A stretch of 15,925 bases of DNA from Anoxypelagibacter denitrificans (GTDB lineage Bacteria > Pseudomonadota > Alphaproteobacteria > Pelagibacterales > Pelagibacteraceae), in assembly GCA_017640265.1 (NCBI GenBank), contig JAGFVZ010000020.1:1-15925 (forward strand), written 5' to 3'. The notes under the pieces were generated by a model. It had not been told where the DNA came from and searched no databases. It was given only the letters and a program-made list of their open reading frames with translations. The translations under genes and the position numbers were made by a program. Of the stretch, positions 7,056 to 15,316 are shown piece by piece. The stretch's first letter is position 1. Every line of letters begins with the position of its first letter.

Positions 7056-8349
7056 AATTTATAGTCAATTTTTTAAACTGATTTCCTCTTTCTTCAAAAT
7101 TGTTAAACTGATCATAAGAAGCACTTGCCGGACTAAAAATAACAAAAATTCTTTCTTTCTTTTTTTGAAGGCTAATAAATTTTAATTCTTGATAAATATG
7201 TTTTACTGTATTTTTTAAGTTTAATGTCTCTTTATAATCAATCTTGCCCCTTAATTGTTTCTTAAAAAAACTCCTATCTTTTCCAATTATGAAAGCCTTA
7301 ATAATATTTTTCTTTATACGATTTAAAAAAAATCTATCTCCATCTTTTTTAAGTCCTCCGAGAATCCATATTATGTTTTTGTAATTTGTTAAACAGTTTT
7401 TAGAGGCTTCAAAACTAGTCGCTTTAGAGTCATTTATAAATGATATTTTATTTTTTTTTAAAAATACTTCCTGTCTATGTGGCAAACCCTTGAACTTCTT
7501 CAATGATGAAAAAAAAAACTTATCAGCAATCTTAAATTTTTTCATCAAGAGATAGATGAATGATAAATTTTCTACATTATTGCTTGATTTTAAATAATTA
7601 TTTTTAATTTTGTTCTTTATAAATTTCTTAATATTTTTTTTAACAACAAGCAATGATGCTTTAAATTTTTTTCTTTTGTAAAGATTAACAATTCTTTGAT
7701 CGTCAAAAACATATGCAAAATCATTTGTGTTCTGGTATGAAAAAATTTTAAATTTAGCATTAATATAGTTCTTCATTGTTCCATGCCAGTCTAGGTGGTC
7801 TTTGGATATATTTAACAAAATTGCATAGTTTGGTCTTAGGTATTTTGAATACTCCAGTTGAAATGAAGACATTTCAATAACTGCTATAGTATTTCTTTGA
7901 AAATTGTAATCTAAGATAGGCTTACCAATATTTCCTACTGCAACTGTGTTGTGGCCTGAACTTTCCAAAACTCTTTTAATGATGCTGCAAGTTGTAGATT
8001 TTCCATTGGTTCCCGTAACAATTATAGATTTAAAAAATTTCTTTGTTAAAAAAAATAAGTCTATATCTGTAATAACTTTGTTTTGGTTTTTAAGAAGAGT
8101 TTTTTTATATTTAGATTTCCTTAAACTAATCCCTGGACTAAGTATGATAAAATCAGCTTCATTAATTTTTTTTTTTAATATTCTGGAGTTTTCCTTTATT
8201 TTAAATTTTTTCCGTAAATTACGGTTGTCGTCCCATAAAAAAATATTTTTGGTTCTAGATTTTTTTAAAAATTGACAAACTGACCGGCCTGTTAAACCAA
8301 GTCCATAAATTAAAAAATTTTTACTTTTTAAAATATTTTGTGACAGCAT
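7036..8349 (-). CDS. murD: UDP-N-acetylmuramoyl-L-alanine--D-glutamate ligase MurD
   Basis: MurD adds D-glutamate to UDP-MurNAc-L-Ala in the cytoplasm. At 437 residues it matches E. coli MurD (438). Seen in order: the N-terminal Rossmann-like LIYGLGLTGRSV (13-24), the P-loop IVTGTNGKSTTCS (110-122), EMSSFQLE (159-166), NISKDHLDWHGTMKNYINAK (180-199, containing the lysine expected to be carbamylated), LPHRQE, NDSKATSFEAS and ILGGLKKDGD in the C-terminal domain. The ATG lies 1 nt after the mraY stop and the gene's end overlaps the ftsW start by 20 nt. It contains an A11 run (8166-8176) that is read straight through as Lys codons with no frame break, a useful contrast to murG. Confidence 0.97.
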   Translation of the reverse strand: MLSQNILKSKNFLIYGLGLTGRSVCQFLKKSRTKNIFLWDDNRNLRKKFKIKENSRILKKKINEADFIILSPGISLRKSKYKKTLLKNQNKVITDIDLFFLTKKFFKSIIVTGTNGKSTTCSIIKRVLESSGHNTVAVGNIGKPILDYNFQRNTIAVIEMSSFQLEYSKYLRPNYAILLNISKDHLDWHGTMKNYINAKFKIFSYQNTNDFAYVFDDQRIVNLYKRKKFKASLLVVKKNIKKFIKNKIKNNYLKSSNNVENLSFIYLLMKKFKIADKFFFSSLKKFKGLPHRQEVFLKKNKISFINDSKATSFEASKNCLTNYKNIIWILGGLKKDGDRFFLNRIKKNIIKAFIIGKDRSFFKKQLRGKIDYKETLNLKNTVKHIYQELKFISLQKKKERIFVIFSPASASYDQFNNFEERGNQFKKLTINYARKYF

Positions 8350-8350
8350 T

Positions 8351-9436
8351 TTATCTGAGTTTTAAAGTAGCAAGACCAATCAATGCTAGAATTATTGATA
8401 TAATCCAAAATCTAATAACGACGGTAGATTCTGACCATCCTTTTTTTTCAAAATGGTGGTGAATTGGGGCCATTTTAAAAACTCTTTTTCCTGTAAGTTT
8501 AAAAGAAATTACCTGAATAATTACTGACGCCGTTTCTAAAACAAACAGTCCTCCAACAATTGCAAGAACGATTTCATGTTTTGCTATAATTGCTACTGAC
8601 GCAAGAGAGCCGCCTAAAGATAAAGATCCTGTATCGCCCATAAATATTTTAGCCGGCGGTGCGTTGTACCATAAAAAACCTAGGCATGATCCAACAATAG
8701 AACCACAGAAAATTGATAGCTCGCCAACATTAGATATGTATTGAATTTGGAGATAGTCAGAAAAAATTGTATTTCCAACTACATAACAAATTAAACTAAA
8801 AGATAACGCAACCAACATTACCGGTACAGTAGCTAAGCCATCCAGTCCATCAGTTAAATTTACTGCGTTAGATGATCCAATAATTATAAAAACACCAAGC
8901 GGAATAAAAAACAAACCCATCTGTAAAACAAGATTTTTAAAAAAAGGAAAGTATAAATTTAGGATATTTTCGTGATCAGAAAAATAAATTAAAATTAAAA
9001 TAGCAACTAAAGCAATTAATAATTGTCCAAAAAGTTTTAATTTAGCATTAATTCCAGAAGAATTTTTAAATTTAATTTTTAAATAATCATCCGCAAAACC
9101 CAACAATCCAAGGCTGGTACAGACAAAAAGTACTATCCATATGTAAATATTTTTTAAGTCCGCCCACATGAGAGTAGCAACAATAATTCCAATTAAGATC
9201 ATTAATCCGCCCATGGTAGGTGTTCCCGTTTTTTTTACAATATGATCAATGGGTCCATCTTGCCTAATTGGTCCGGTTATTTGTTTTTTTGAAAAATATT
9301 TTATTAGCGGATTCCCAATTAAAAAAACAATGATTAAAGATGTGACAACTGATAATCCAATCCTAAATGTAATGTATTTAAACACATTTAAAAAAGAAAA
9401 GGTATCAACCAAGGAAGTTAAAAAACTATAAAGCAT
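8351..9436 (-). CDS. mraY: Phospho-N-acetylmuramoyl-pentapeptide transferase MraY
   Basis: MraY transfers phospho-MurNAc-pentapeptide from UDP to undecaprenyl phosphate, making lipid I in the inner membrane. The 361-residue polytopic protein has E. coli-like length (360). Signatures: DGPIDHIVKKTGTPTMGG (60-77), the acidic pair in FADDYLK (114-120, Asp116/117), NLTDGLDGLA (193-202), MGDTGSLSLGG (266-276, Asp268) and the histidine motif APIHHHFE (323-330). All residues implicated in Mg2+ and substrate binding in the family are present. It starts 1 nt after the stop of the murE-murF fusion and is preceded by the best Shine-Dalgarno box in the window, AAGGAG with 8 nt spacing. Confidence 0.98.
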   Translation of the reverse strand: MLYSFLTSLVDTFSFLNVFKYITFRIGLSVVTSLIIVFLIGNPLIKYFSKKQITGPIRQDGPIDHIVKKTGTPTMGGLMILIGIIVATLMWADLKNIYIWIVLFVCTSLGLLGFADDYLKIKFKNSSGINAKLKLFGQLLIALVAILILIYFSDHENILNLYFPFFKNLVLQMGLFFIPLGVFIIIGSSNAVNLTDGLDGLATVPVMLVALSFSLICYVVGNTIFSDYLQIQYISNVGELSIFCGSIVGSCLGFLWYNAPPAKIFMGDTGSLSLGGSLASVAIIAKHEIVLAIVGGLFVLETASVIIQVISFKLTGKRVFKMAPIHHHFEKKGWSESTVVIRFWIISIILALIGLATLKLR

Positions 9437-9437
9437 T

Positions 9438-12269
9438 TTAATTACTCCTTAAAAATCTTTTTGATATTTCATGTAATTTCATAGCATTAGAACCTTTGAT
9501 CATTAAAAAATCGCCATTTTTTAAAATTTGAGAAATTCTATTATCGAAGGATTTAAAATTCTTAACTATTGCTCCTCTTTTACTTTTTCTCAAAAGTTTA
9601 TATGTTTCAGTTGCTTTGTCTCCGTAAACAAATGTTTTATCAATATCACTATTGTTTATAAATTTTGAGATTTTTTTGTGGTAAATGTATGAATTTCTGC
9701 CTAATTCCAACATATCCCCAAAAAGAAAGTATTTTCTTTTCCCTTTCTTTTGAAGATTTGAAAAATTTTCTATTGCAGATCTTACTGACAAAGGATTTGC
9801 ATTATAACTTTCATCAATTAAAAAAAACTTTTTATAAAATTTATTCACTTTGTTAATTTTTCCTCTGCCCTCTAGAAAGTTTAAAGTTTTAAAAAAATTA
9901 TTTATTTTTTTTAGATTTAGATTTAGTTCGCTTAAAACAGCTACGCAGCAAAGTATATTCATTATATAGTTGCGGTTAATATTATTAATTTTAAGTAAAA
10001 TATTTTTATTATTGACAGATAATTTTAATAATAAATATCCTCTATTTTTTTTAATATTTATAAATCTAACATGCGCTTGTTTTGAATAACCAAAGGATTT
10101 TATTTTTATATTGTTTTTTTCAGCAATTTTTTTAAAATAATGAAAAAATTTATCATCCCTATTTAAAATAACGACTCCTCCTCTTTGGATGTTATAAATA
10201 ATTTCACTTTTTGCCTTAGCTATATCTCGAATATTTTTAAAATTTTCTAAATGAGCTTCAGAAATATTAGTTATTATTGCTATATCTGGTTTAACTAATG
10301 ACGAAAGATTAAAGATTTCTTTAAATTTACTCATTCCAATTTCAAAAACTCCAAAATCATCCTGGGGCGCAATGTTGCAAATACTCAAAGGAACTCCGTA
10401 CTGATTGTTGTATGACTGTGGTGAAAAATAACTATTCGAATATTTTTTCAGTAAATTTCCTAACATAGTTTTTACAGTTGTTTTTCCGGAACTTCCTGTA
10501 ACAGCTATAAATTTAGCTGAAGATAGATCGCGTTTATTTTGAGCTAAAATTTTTAAAAACTTCATAGTATTTTTCACTTTAATAAAATTTGATTTTTTTT
10601 TAATTTTTTTAGATATCACACAATAACTTGCACCACCTTTTATTGCTTCGTTTAAAAAGTTATGACCATCATTTTTCTTTCCTTTAATTGCAACAAATAA
10701 ATTATTACTTTTAATTTTTTTAGAATTGATTGAAACATTGTTGAAAAAATATTTTTTTTTATCTTTTAGAACTTTTTTTAAAATTGCTCCATTATATTGA
10801 AGATTATTTTTTTTCTTATCAAAAGAGTTGTGGATATTAAAATTTTTTACAATTTTTTTATCACTTAAAAAAATTTTTCTTTTACCTAAGTCTTGATAGG
10901 CTTCATGCCCTTTTCCAGCAATTAAAATTATTTCATATGGATCTGAGTTTTTTAGAGCAGTATGAATTGCTTTTTTCCTATTTGGTACTTCATTAACTTC
11001 AAAACCCCTAAGGCCTTTGATTATATCATTTCTTATTTTTTTTGGATTTTCATTTCTTGGATTATCATCGGTTACATATATTTTATTACAAAGATTTTTT
11101 GTAATTTTTCCCATTAATCTTCTTTTTCCTTTATCTCTTTCTCCTCCACAGCCAAAAATAATAGTAATTTTTTTGCGAAAATGTTCTTGTAAAGATAAGA
11201 TGGCATTTTTTAATGCGTCCGGTGTATGGGCATAATCTAAAAATATTTTTGATTTGTTGGGCAAATTTCTTATTAATTCTAATCTTCCATCTACACTATG
11301 AATTTTGTTAATTTTTTTAAAAATATTTTTAATATTTAAACCACAAGTTTTGCAGGCCAAAATAGCCATTAATAAATTTTTTATTTGAATAGAACCATAT
11401 AAATTAATTTTTAAATGATAAATTTTTTTATTATATTTAATTTCTAATAATTGAAAGTTTTTGAAAATTTTGTGATTCAAAACTTTAAAAAGATTACCTC
11501 TATGTCCAATGGTATAAATTTTTAATTTCTTTTTTTTCTGTATGTTTTTAAGTGTACCGTACTGCTTAATATCAGAATCAGTAATTATCGTAGATCTTTT
11601 TTTCAAAATATTTTTAAATAGTATTAGTTTTGAATTAAGATAGTTCTTCATGCTTTTATGGTAGTCTAGGTGGTCATGACTTAAATTTGTAAAAATTCCA
11701 GTTTTTATATTTAAAAAATTTAATCTACTTTGATGTAATCCGTGACTTGACGCTTCAATTATAGCGTTGTCTATACCGGTTTTCTTCATTTCGTTTAAAT
11801 CTCTATTTAGGTTTAATGAATCCAAGGTTGTAAGTTCTCTTTTTTTTAAAGACTTATTTTTTTTAAAACCAAGCGTTCCTAATGCGCCAACCTTTTTTTT
11901 TTCCAATAAAAAAATCTGATAAAAAAAATCTGATACAGATGTTTTTCCATTTGTGCCCGTTACAGCAACTATGTTTTTCGGTTTGTTTTTATAATACTTA
12001 GTACAAAGTTCAGCTAATTTTTTTCTAGTATCTTTAACTTTTATTAATATTGTATTTTTATATTTTTTTTTTACAGAACCTGAATAAATTACAGCTTTGG
12101 CACCTTTGGAAATTGCCTCTTCTATATAATTGTTGGCGTTAAATTTGTTACCCTTAATAGAAATAAATAAATCACCTTTTTTTACGTTTCTGCTATCTAA
12201 TGATAACCCCCTAATTTTTAGTTTGCCAACATCGGGGCTTAAGTTATTAATCAGATTTTTTAACAACAT
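9438..12269 (-). CDS. murE-murF: Fused MurE-MurF ligase (meso-DAP- and D-Ala-D-Ala-adding)
   Basis: One 943-residue frame holds two complete Mur ligases. Residues 1-478 are MurE, which adds the third stem residue: SLDSRNVKKGDLF (23-35), P-loop AVTGTNGKTS (102-111), SHDHLDYHKSMKNYLNSK (197-214, Lys214 the likely carbamate), DYAHTPDAL (345-353), and DDNPRNENP (401-409), the motif of meso-diaminopimelate-specific MurE. Residues about 490-943 are MurF, which adds D-Ala-D-Ala: NLFVAIKGKKNDGHNFL (523-539), P-loop AVTGSSGKTTVK (589-600), a ligase core with SEAHLENF (670-677), DESYNANPLSV (819-829) and FLFGDMLELG (848-857). A lysine/asparagine-rich linker of roughly 12 residues joins them. No Met codon occurs in frame between residues 386 and 569, so a separate MurF start at an ATG is not available. 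The N-terminus overlaps the end of ftsI by 23 nt; mraY follows after 1 nt. Confidence 0.96.
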   Translation of the reverse strand: MLLKNLINNLSPDVGKLKIRGLSLDSRNVKKGDLFISIKGNKFNANNYIEEAISKGAKAVIYSGSVKKKYKNTILIKVKDTRKKLAELCTKYYKNKPKNIVAVTGTNGKTSVSDFFYQIFLLEKKKVGALGTLGFKKNKSLKKRELTTLDSLNLNRDLNEMKKTGIDNAIIEASSHGLHQSRLNFLNIKTGIFTNLSHDHLDYHKSMKNYLNSKLILFKNILKKRSTIITDSDIKQYGTLKNIQKKKKLKIYTIGHRGNLFKVLNHKIFKNFQLLEIKYNKKIYHLKINLYGSIQIKNLLMAILACKTCGLNIKNIFKKINKIHSVDGRLELIRNLPNKSKIFLDYAHTPDALKNAILSLQEHFRKKITIIFGCGGERDKGKRRLMGKITKNLCNKIYVTDDNPRNENPKKIRNDIIKGLRGFEVNEVPNRKKAIHTALKNSDPYEIILIAGKGHEAYQDLGKRKIFLSDKKIVKNFNIHNSFDKKKNNLQYNGAILKKVLKDKKKYFFNNVSINSKKIKSNNLFVAIKGKKNDGHNFLNEAIKGGASYCVISKKIKKKSNFIKVKNTMKFLKILAQNKRDLSSAKFIAVTGSSGKTTVKTMLGNLLKKYSNSYFSPQSYNNQYGVPLSICNIAPQDDFGVFEIGMSKFKEIFNLSSLVKPDIAIITNISEAHLENFKNIRDIAKAKSEIIYNIQRGGVVILNRDDKFFHYFKKIAEKNNIKIKSFGYSKQAHVRFINIKKNRGYLLLKLSVNNKNILLKINNINRNYIMNILCCVAVLSELNLNLKKINNFFKTLNFLEGRGKINKVNKFYKKFFLIDESYNANPLSVRSAIENFSNLQKKGKRKYFLFGDMLELGRNSYIYHKKISKFINNSDIDKTFVYGDKATETYKLLRKSKRGAIVKNFKSFDNRISQILKNGDFLMIKGSNAMKLHEISKRFLRSN
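9445..9450 (-). promoter_or_regulatory. Strong Shine-Dalgarno box for mraY (AAGGAG)
   Basis: AAGGAG is embedded in the last codons of the murE-murF fusion (Leu-Arg-Ser-Asn-stop), 8 nt before the mraY ATG. It is the only full-strength box I see in the window and may raise translation of this membrane enzyme over its neighbours. Confidence 0.7.
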
Positions 12270-13974
12270 GGTTGTTATAAAAATCGTTTTTATTTATGGC
12301 TAAAATAGGACCAATTTTTTTTATAATTTTGCCAACTGTGTAGACAGAATTCCAACCAGAGTCATTTCTGCGAATTCCCGATATCTTTTTTCCTTTATAA
12401 TTATAAACAATTTGAGGAGCAGAGTGCGGTTCGTCTATTAAAACCAATAAAATATATTTCGGACTTACTGACGGAAAAACTGAGATAAATGATGTCAATT
12501 TTTTATTAATATATTGTCCGTCAATATTTTTTTTTGCTGTACCAGTTTTGCCAGCAACATAATATCCATCTACTTCAGCCAAAGTGGCTGTTCCTTTATC
12601 ACTGGTCACAACAGCCCTTAAAATTGAATTGATTTTTTTACTTGTCTCAAATGTAATGATTCTTGTTTTATTCAAATTTGAATTTTTGTCTTTAATCAAT
12701 GTAGGATTAATAATAAATCCGCCATTTAAAATAGATGCATATGCTGTAGCTGCCTGTAAAGGAGTCGTTGTAATACCGTGTCCATAAGATACTGTTTCAA
12801 GCTTGCATTTATTCCAGATAAAATGCAAGGGAGATCCAATTTCGTCTAATTCAAAATTTAAAGTATTGAGTAAATTTAAATCTTCTAAAAATTTTTTAAG
12901 TTTATTTTTTCCAATTTGTTTTGCAATTTTTATTGTCCCAATATTTGAAGATCTGATAAGAATATCTCTCAGAGTTAAACTGCTTGGGAGCTCATCATGC
13001 TCTGTGATAGTATATTTTGAGCATTTAATTTCATTTGGAATATCTTTAATTACAGTATCAGGAGAAAATAATTTATTTTCTAAAGCTAATGTAATTGTAA
13101 ATGTTTTAAATATCGATCCTAATTCAAAAACTCCTTTCGTAATTTTATTCATAAAATTTTCATCTTTGATTTCTTGACGAACATTTAAATCATAATCTGG
13201 CAAGGAGATTAAAGACAAAACTTCTCCTGTATCTATATCCATAAGAACACTAGCGGCTCCTTTTGCATTAAAATTAGAAATAGAGTTAAGAAGTTCATCT
13301 CTAATAAGATATTGTAAATTAATATCCAAAGATAAATTTAGTGGTTTATCTTCATTAGTTTTCAAATCTTTGTTAAAATATTTCTCAACACCAGAAATTC
13401 CATTGTTGTCCAAATCAATTTGTCCGACCACATGACTGAATAAATTTTTATGTGGATATATTCTTGTTTGTGTTTCTTCAAATAACAAGCCTTTTTCTCC
13501 TAATGACCACAATTTAAATCTTTCTTCCTCCGTTATATTTTTTTTTAAATAGAAATATTTATTTTTTTTTAAATTTTTATTAATAATTTGAACATCCAGT
13601 TTAGGATAAAATAATTTAAGTTTTAAAATAAATCTTTTCTTATCTTTAATTAAATTAGGTCTTATAGCTGCATGATAAACTTTTATATTTCTGGCAATTG
13701 GTTCGCCATTTCTATCTACAATATCATTTCTTAGTGGTTTAAAAATTGAATAACTCTGAACTGCTTGTCTTAAAAACGGATCTTTTAGTGAAGTAAGAAA
13801 GATTTTAATTGCAAATATAAAGATCAAACAAAAAAAAACAAAAAAAAGCAAATAAACTCTGTCTTCACTAATATTCACTTTATTCTTTGCAGACTCATTT
13901 TTTGAATGATGGTCGTAGTCTTCAAAATAAAAACTGTTTTGATTTAACTTCTTATTTTTTTTTTCTTTTTCCAT
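12247..13974 (-). CDS. ftsI: Septal transpeptidase FtsI (PBP3)
   Basis: FtsI is the class B penicillin-binding protein that crosslinks new peptidoglycan at the septum, working with FtsW. The 575-residue protein has a charged cytoplasmic N-terminus, one membrane segment at about 40-61, the pedestal domain beginning with RNDIVDRNGEPIARN (82-96), RIYPHKNLFSHVVGQ (171-185), and the transpeptidase domain with its three active-site motifs: SIFK at 287-290 (nucleophile Ser287), SSN at 342-344 and KTGT at 476-479. YGHGITTTPLQAATAYA (397-413) is also typical. It starts 13 nt after the ftsL stop with only a weak GAGA stretch upstream, and its last 23 nt overlap the murE-murF start. The ftsL-ftsI-murE order is standard for dcw clusters. 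Confidence 0.97.
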   Translation of the reverse strand: MEKEKKNKKLNQNSFYFEDYDHHSKNESAKNKVNISEDRVYLLFFVFFCLIFIFAIKIFLTSLKDPFLRQAVQSYSIFKPLRNDIVDRNGEPIARNIKVYHAAIRPNLIKDKKRFILKLKLFYPKLDVQIINKNLKKNKYFYLKKNITEEERFKLWSLGEKGLLFEETQTRIYPHKNLFSHVVGQIDLDNNGISGVEKYFNKDLKTNEDKPLNLSLDINLQYLIRDELLNSISNFNAKGAASVLMDIDTGEVLSLISLPDYDLNVRQEIKDENFMNKITKGVFELGSIFKTFTITLALENKLFSPDTVIKDIPNEIKCSKYTITEHDELPSSLTLRDILIRSSNIGTIKIAKQIGKNKLKKFLEDLNLLNTLNFELDEIGSPLHFIWNKCKLETVSYGHGITTTPLQAATAYASILNGGFIINPTLIKDKNSNLNKTRIITFETSKKINSILRAVVTSDKGTATLAEVDGYYVAGKTGTAKKNIDGQYINKKLTSFISVFPSVSPKYILLVLIDEPHSAPQIVYNYKGKKISGIRRNDSGWNSVYTVGKIIKKIGPILAINKNDFYNNHVVKKSD

Positions 13975-13987
13975 ATTAATTATTCTC

Positions 13988-14296
13988 TTAAAAAGATTTG
14001 GCCTCTTTTAAACTATGCTTTAAAAATTGCTCTGTTGAAAAAAAAATCCTTGAATGATCAAAGCTTAGATATTCCTCCTTACCAAGAGTAGATAAGTATT
14101 TTTTCAATTTCCTCGGACTTGAGAGATAAATGTAATCAATTTCGGCATCGCTTAATTGTTTCTCTAAAAATGCGACTTCTTTATTAATTTTTTCTATTTC
14201 TTTTTCTAAATTTCTAGTTTTATTTTTAATTAAGGATGTAATAATCATTAAAGTAAAAAAAACAGTAAGCGAAAAAATTAACGATTTTTTAAACAT
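13988..14296 (-). CDS. ftsL: Cell division protein FtsL
   Basis: This 102-residue bitopic protein has a very short cytoplasmic tail (MFKK), one membrane helix at about residues 5-23, and a coiled-coil stretch (about 27-55, rich in Lys/Glu with regular Leu/Ile), followed by DAEIDYIYLSSPRKLKKYLS, a pattern typical of the FtsL end where the helix is followed by a Ser-Pro and a short helix. FtsL partners FtsQ and FtsB and activates FtsWI. Sequence identity in this family is always low, so the call relies on size, topology and place between rsmH and ftsI. Its ATG overlaps the rsmH stop by 8 nt (ATGTTTAA), so translation is probably coupled. Confidence 0.85.
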   Translation of the reverse strand: MFKKSLIFSLTVFFTLMIITSLIKNKTRNLEKEIEKINKEVAFLEKQLSDAEIDYIYLSSPRKLKKYLSTLGKEEYLSFDHSRIFFSTEQFLKHSLKEAKSF

Positions 14297-15302
14297 GTTT
14301 ATTTTCCAATTCTAGATAGTGCAAAAATTTTTCCTTAAATTCATTGGGATAAAAAAAATCATTTTGACTTCGGGTCACAAACCTGAGTTTTGCAGATCTT
14401 GATCGATTATTTAAATTTATTTCTTCTTCGCTCGGTTTAATTACTTTGTTTTTATAATTTTCAAAAAGATTTTGTTCTCCGTCTAGGTCCGGATAATATC
14501 TTGAGCCTTTAGATTTATTTTTTGAATAATTGTTAAAAAAAAATTTAACTATTTTATCTTCAATGGAATGAAAGCTTACAATAATTATTGTTCCGCCTGT
14601 TTTTAGTAACTTCGTAGCGTTAATTAATCCTTCTATTAACTCCGATATTTCTTTATTCACAAAAATTCTTATAGCTTGAAAAGTTTTTGTTGAGATATTA
14701 ATTTTTTTTTTAAATTCTCTTTTTTTACTTTTTTTTATTATTGCAACAAGTTCGGGTATAGAGGAAATTAGCTTGTTTTTTCTTTCCCTGATTATATTTT
14801 TGGCAATACGTAAACTATCTTTTTCCTCGCCAAAAAGTCTGAGAATGTCATTGAGAGTTTTTAAATCGAAATTATTTATGACTTCATGGGCAGATAGGTA
14901 ATTTAGACCCATGCGCATATCGGGCTTCTCTTTCGAATTAAAAGAAAAACCTCTACTTAAGTCTGAAATTTGTAATGATGAAATTCCAAGGTCGAAAATT
15001 ATACAGTCTACTTTAGTATCGTCTTTTATGACTTTATCTAATTCGCTAAATTTTTGATTATAAAATATGAAACGATTTTTATAATTTTTTTTTGTACTGT
15101 TTACAAATTCCTCAGTGTGTAAGTCTCTATCCAAAGCAATAACTTTAGTTTTTGGAAAGGATAAAATTGCATTGGTATACCCCCCAGAACCAAATGTACA
15201 ATCAATAAACTGTCCCCCTTTTTGTGGTACACAAAGATCTAAAACCTCTTTCAACATTACAGGGTAATGAGGTAAATTTTTTAACGATGAAAGATCTTTC
15301 AT
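14289..15302 (-). CDS. rsmH: 16S rRNA (cytosine1402-N4)-methyltransferase RsmH (MraW)
   Basis: RsmH methylates N4 of C1402 in 16S rRNA using S-adenosylmethionine, fine-tuning the ribosomal P site. The 337-residue protein shows HYPVMLKE (12-19), the SAM-binding FIDCTFGSGGYTNAIL (32-47), VIALDRD (54-60), DCIIFDLGISSLQISDLSRG (99-118), PDMRMG (127-132), the TFQAIRIFVNKE signature (207-218), IVSFHSIEDKIVK (241-253) and NNRSRSAKLRFVTR (298-311). After that last conserved motif there is a tail of about 26 residues that E. coli RsmH (313 residues) lacks; its codons overlap the ftsL start. The ATG is 14 nt after the ftsZ stop with no visible Shine-Dalgarno box. Normally mraZ precedes this gene; here ftsZ does. 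Confidence 0.97.
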   Translation of the reverse strand: MKDLSSLKNLPHYPVMLKEVLDLCVPQKGGQFIDCTFGSGGYTNAILSFPKTKVIALDRDLHTEEFVNSTKKNYKNRFIFYNQKFSELDKVIKDDTKVDCIIFDLGISSLQISDLSRGFSFNSKEKPDMRMGLNYLSAHEVINNFDLKTLNDILRLFGEEKDSLRIAKNIIRERKNKLISSIPELVAIIKKSKKREFKKKINISTKTFQAIRIFVNKEISELIEGLINATKLLKTGGTIIIVSFHSIEDKIVKFFFNNYSKNKSKGSRYYPDLDGEQNLFENYKNKVIKPSEEEINLNNRSRSAKLRFVTRSQNDFFYPNEFKEKFLHYLELENKHV

Positions 15303-15316
15303 CTAATTTGAGGTTT

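Noticed and set aside
7946..8275. 109-codon open frame on the plus strand opposite murD
   Set aside because: It lies antisense to the MurD P-loop region; the hydrophobic Phe/Leu-rich product is what the complement of Lys-rich coding DNA gives.
10750..10850. murE-murF fusion as a possible indel artefact joining two genes
   Set aside because: Both halves share one continuous frame, there is no remnant stop, ribosome site or in-frame ATG at the junction, and an indel could not create this by chance while preserving both reading frames.
12803..13177. 124-codon open frame on the plus strand opposite ftsI
   Set aside because: It is antisense to the FtsI transpeptidase domain, whose motifs are unambiguous, and its sequence looks like reverse-complement shadow coding with no recognisable family.
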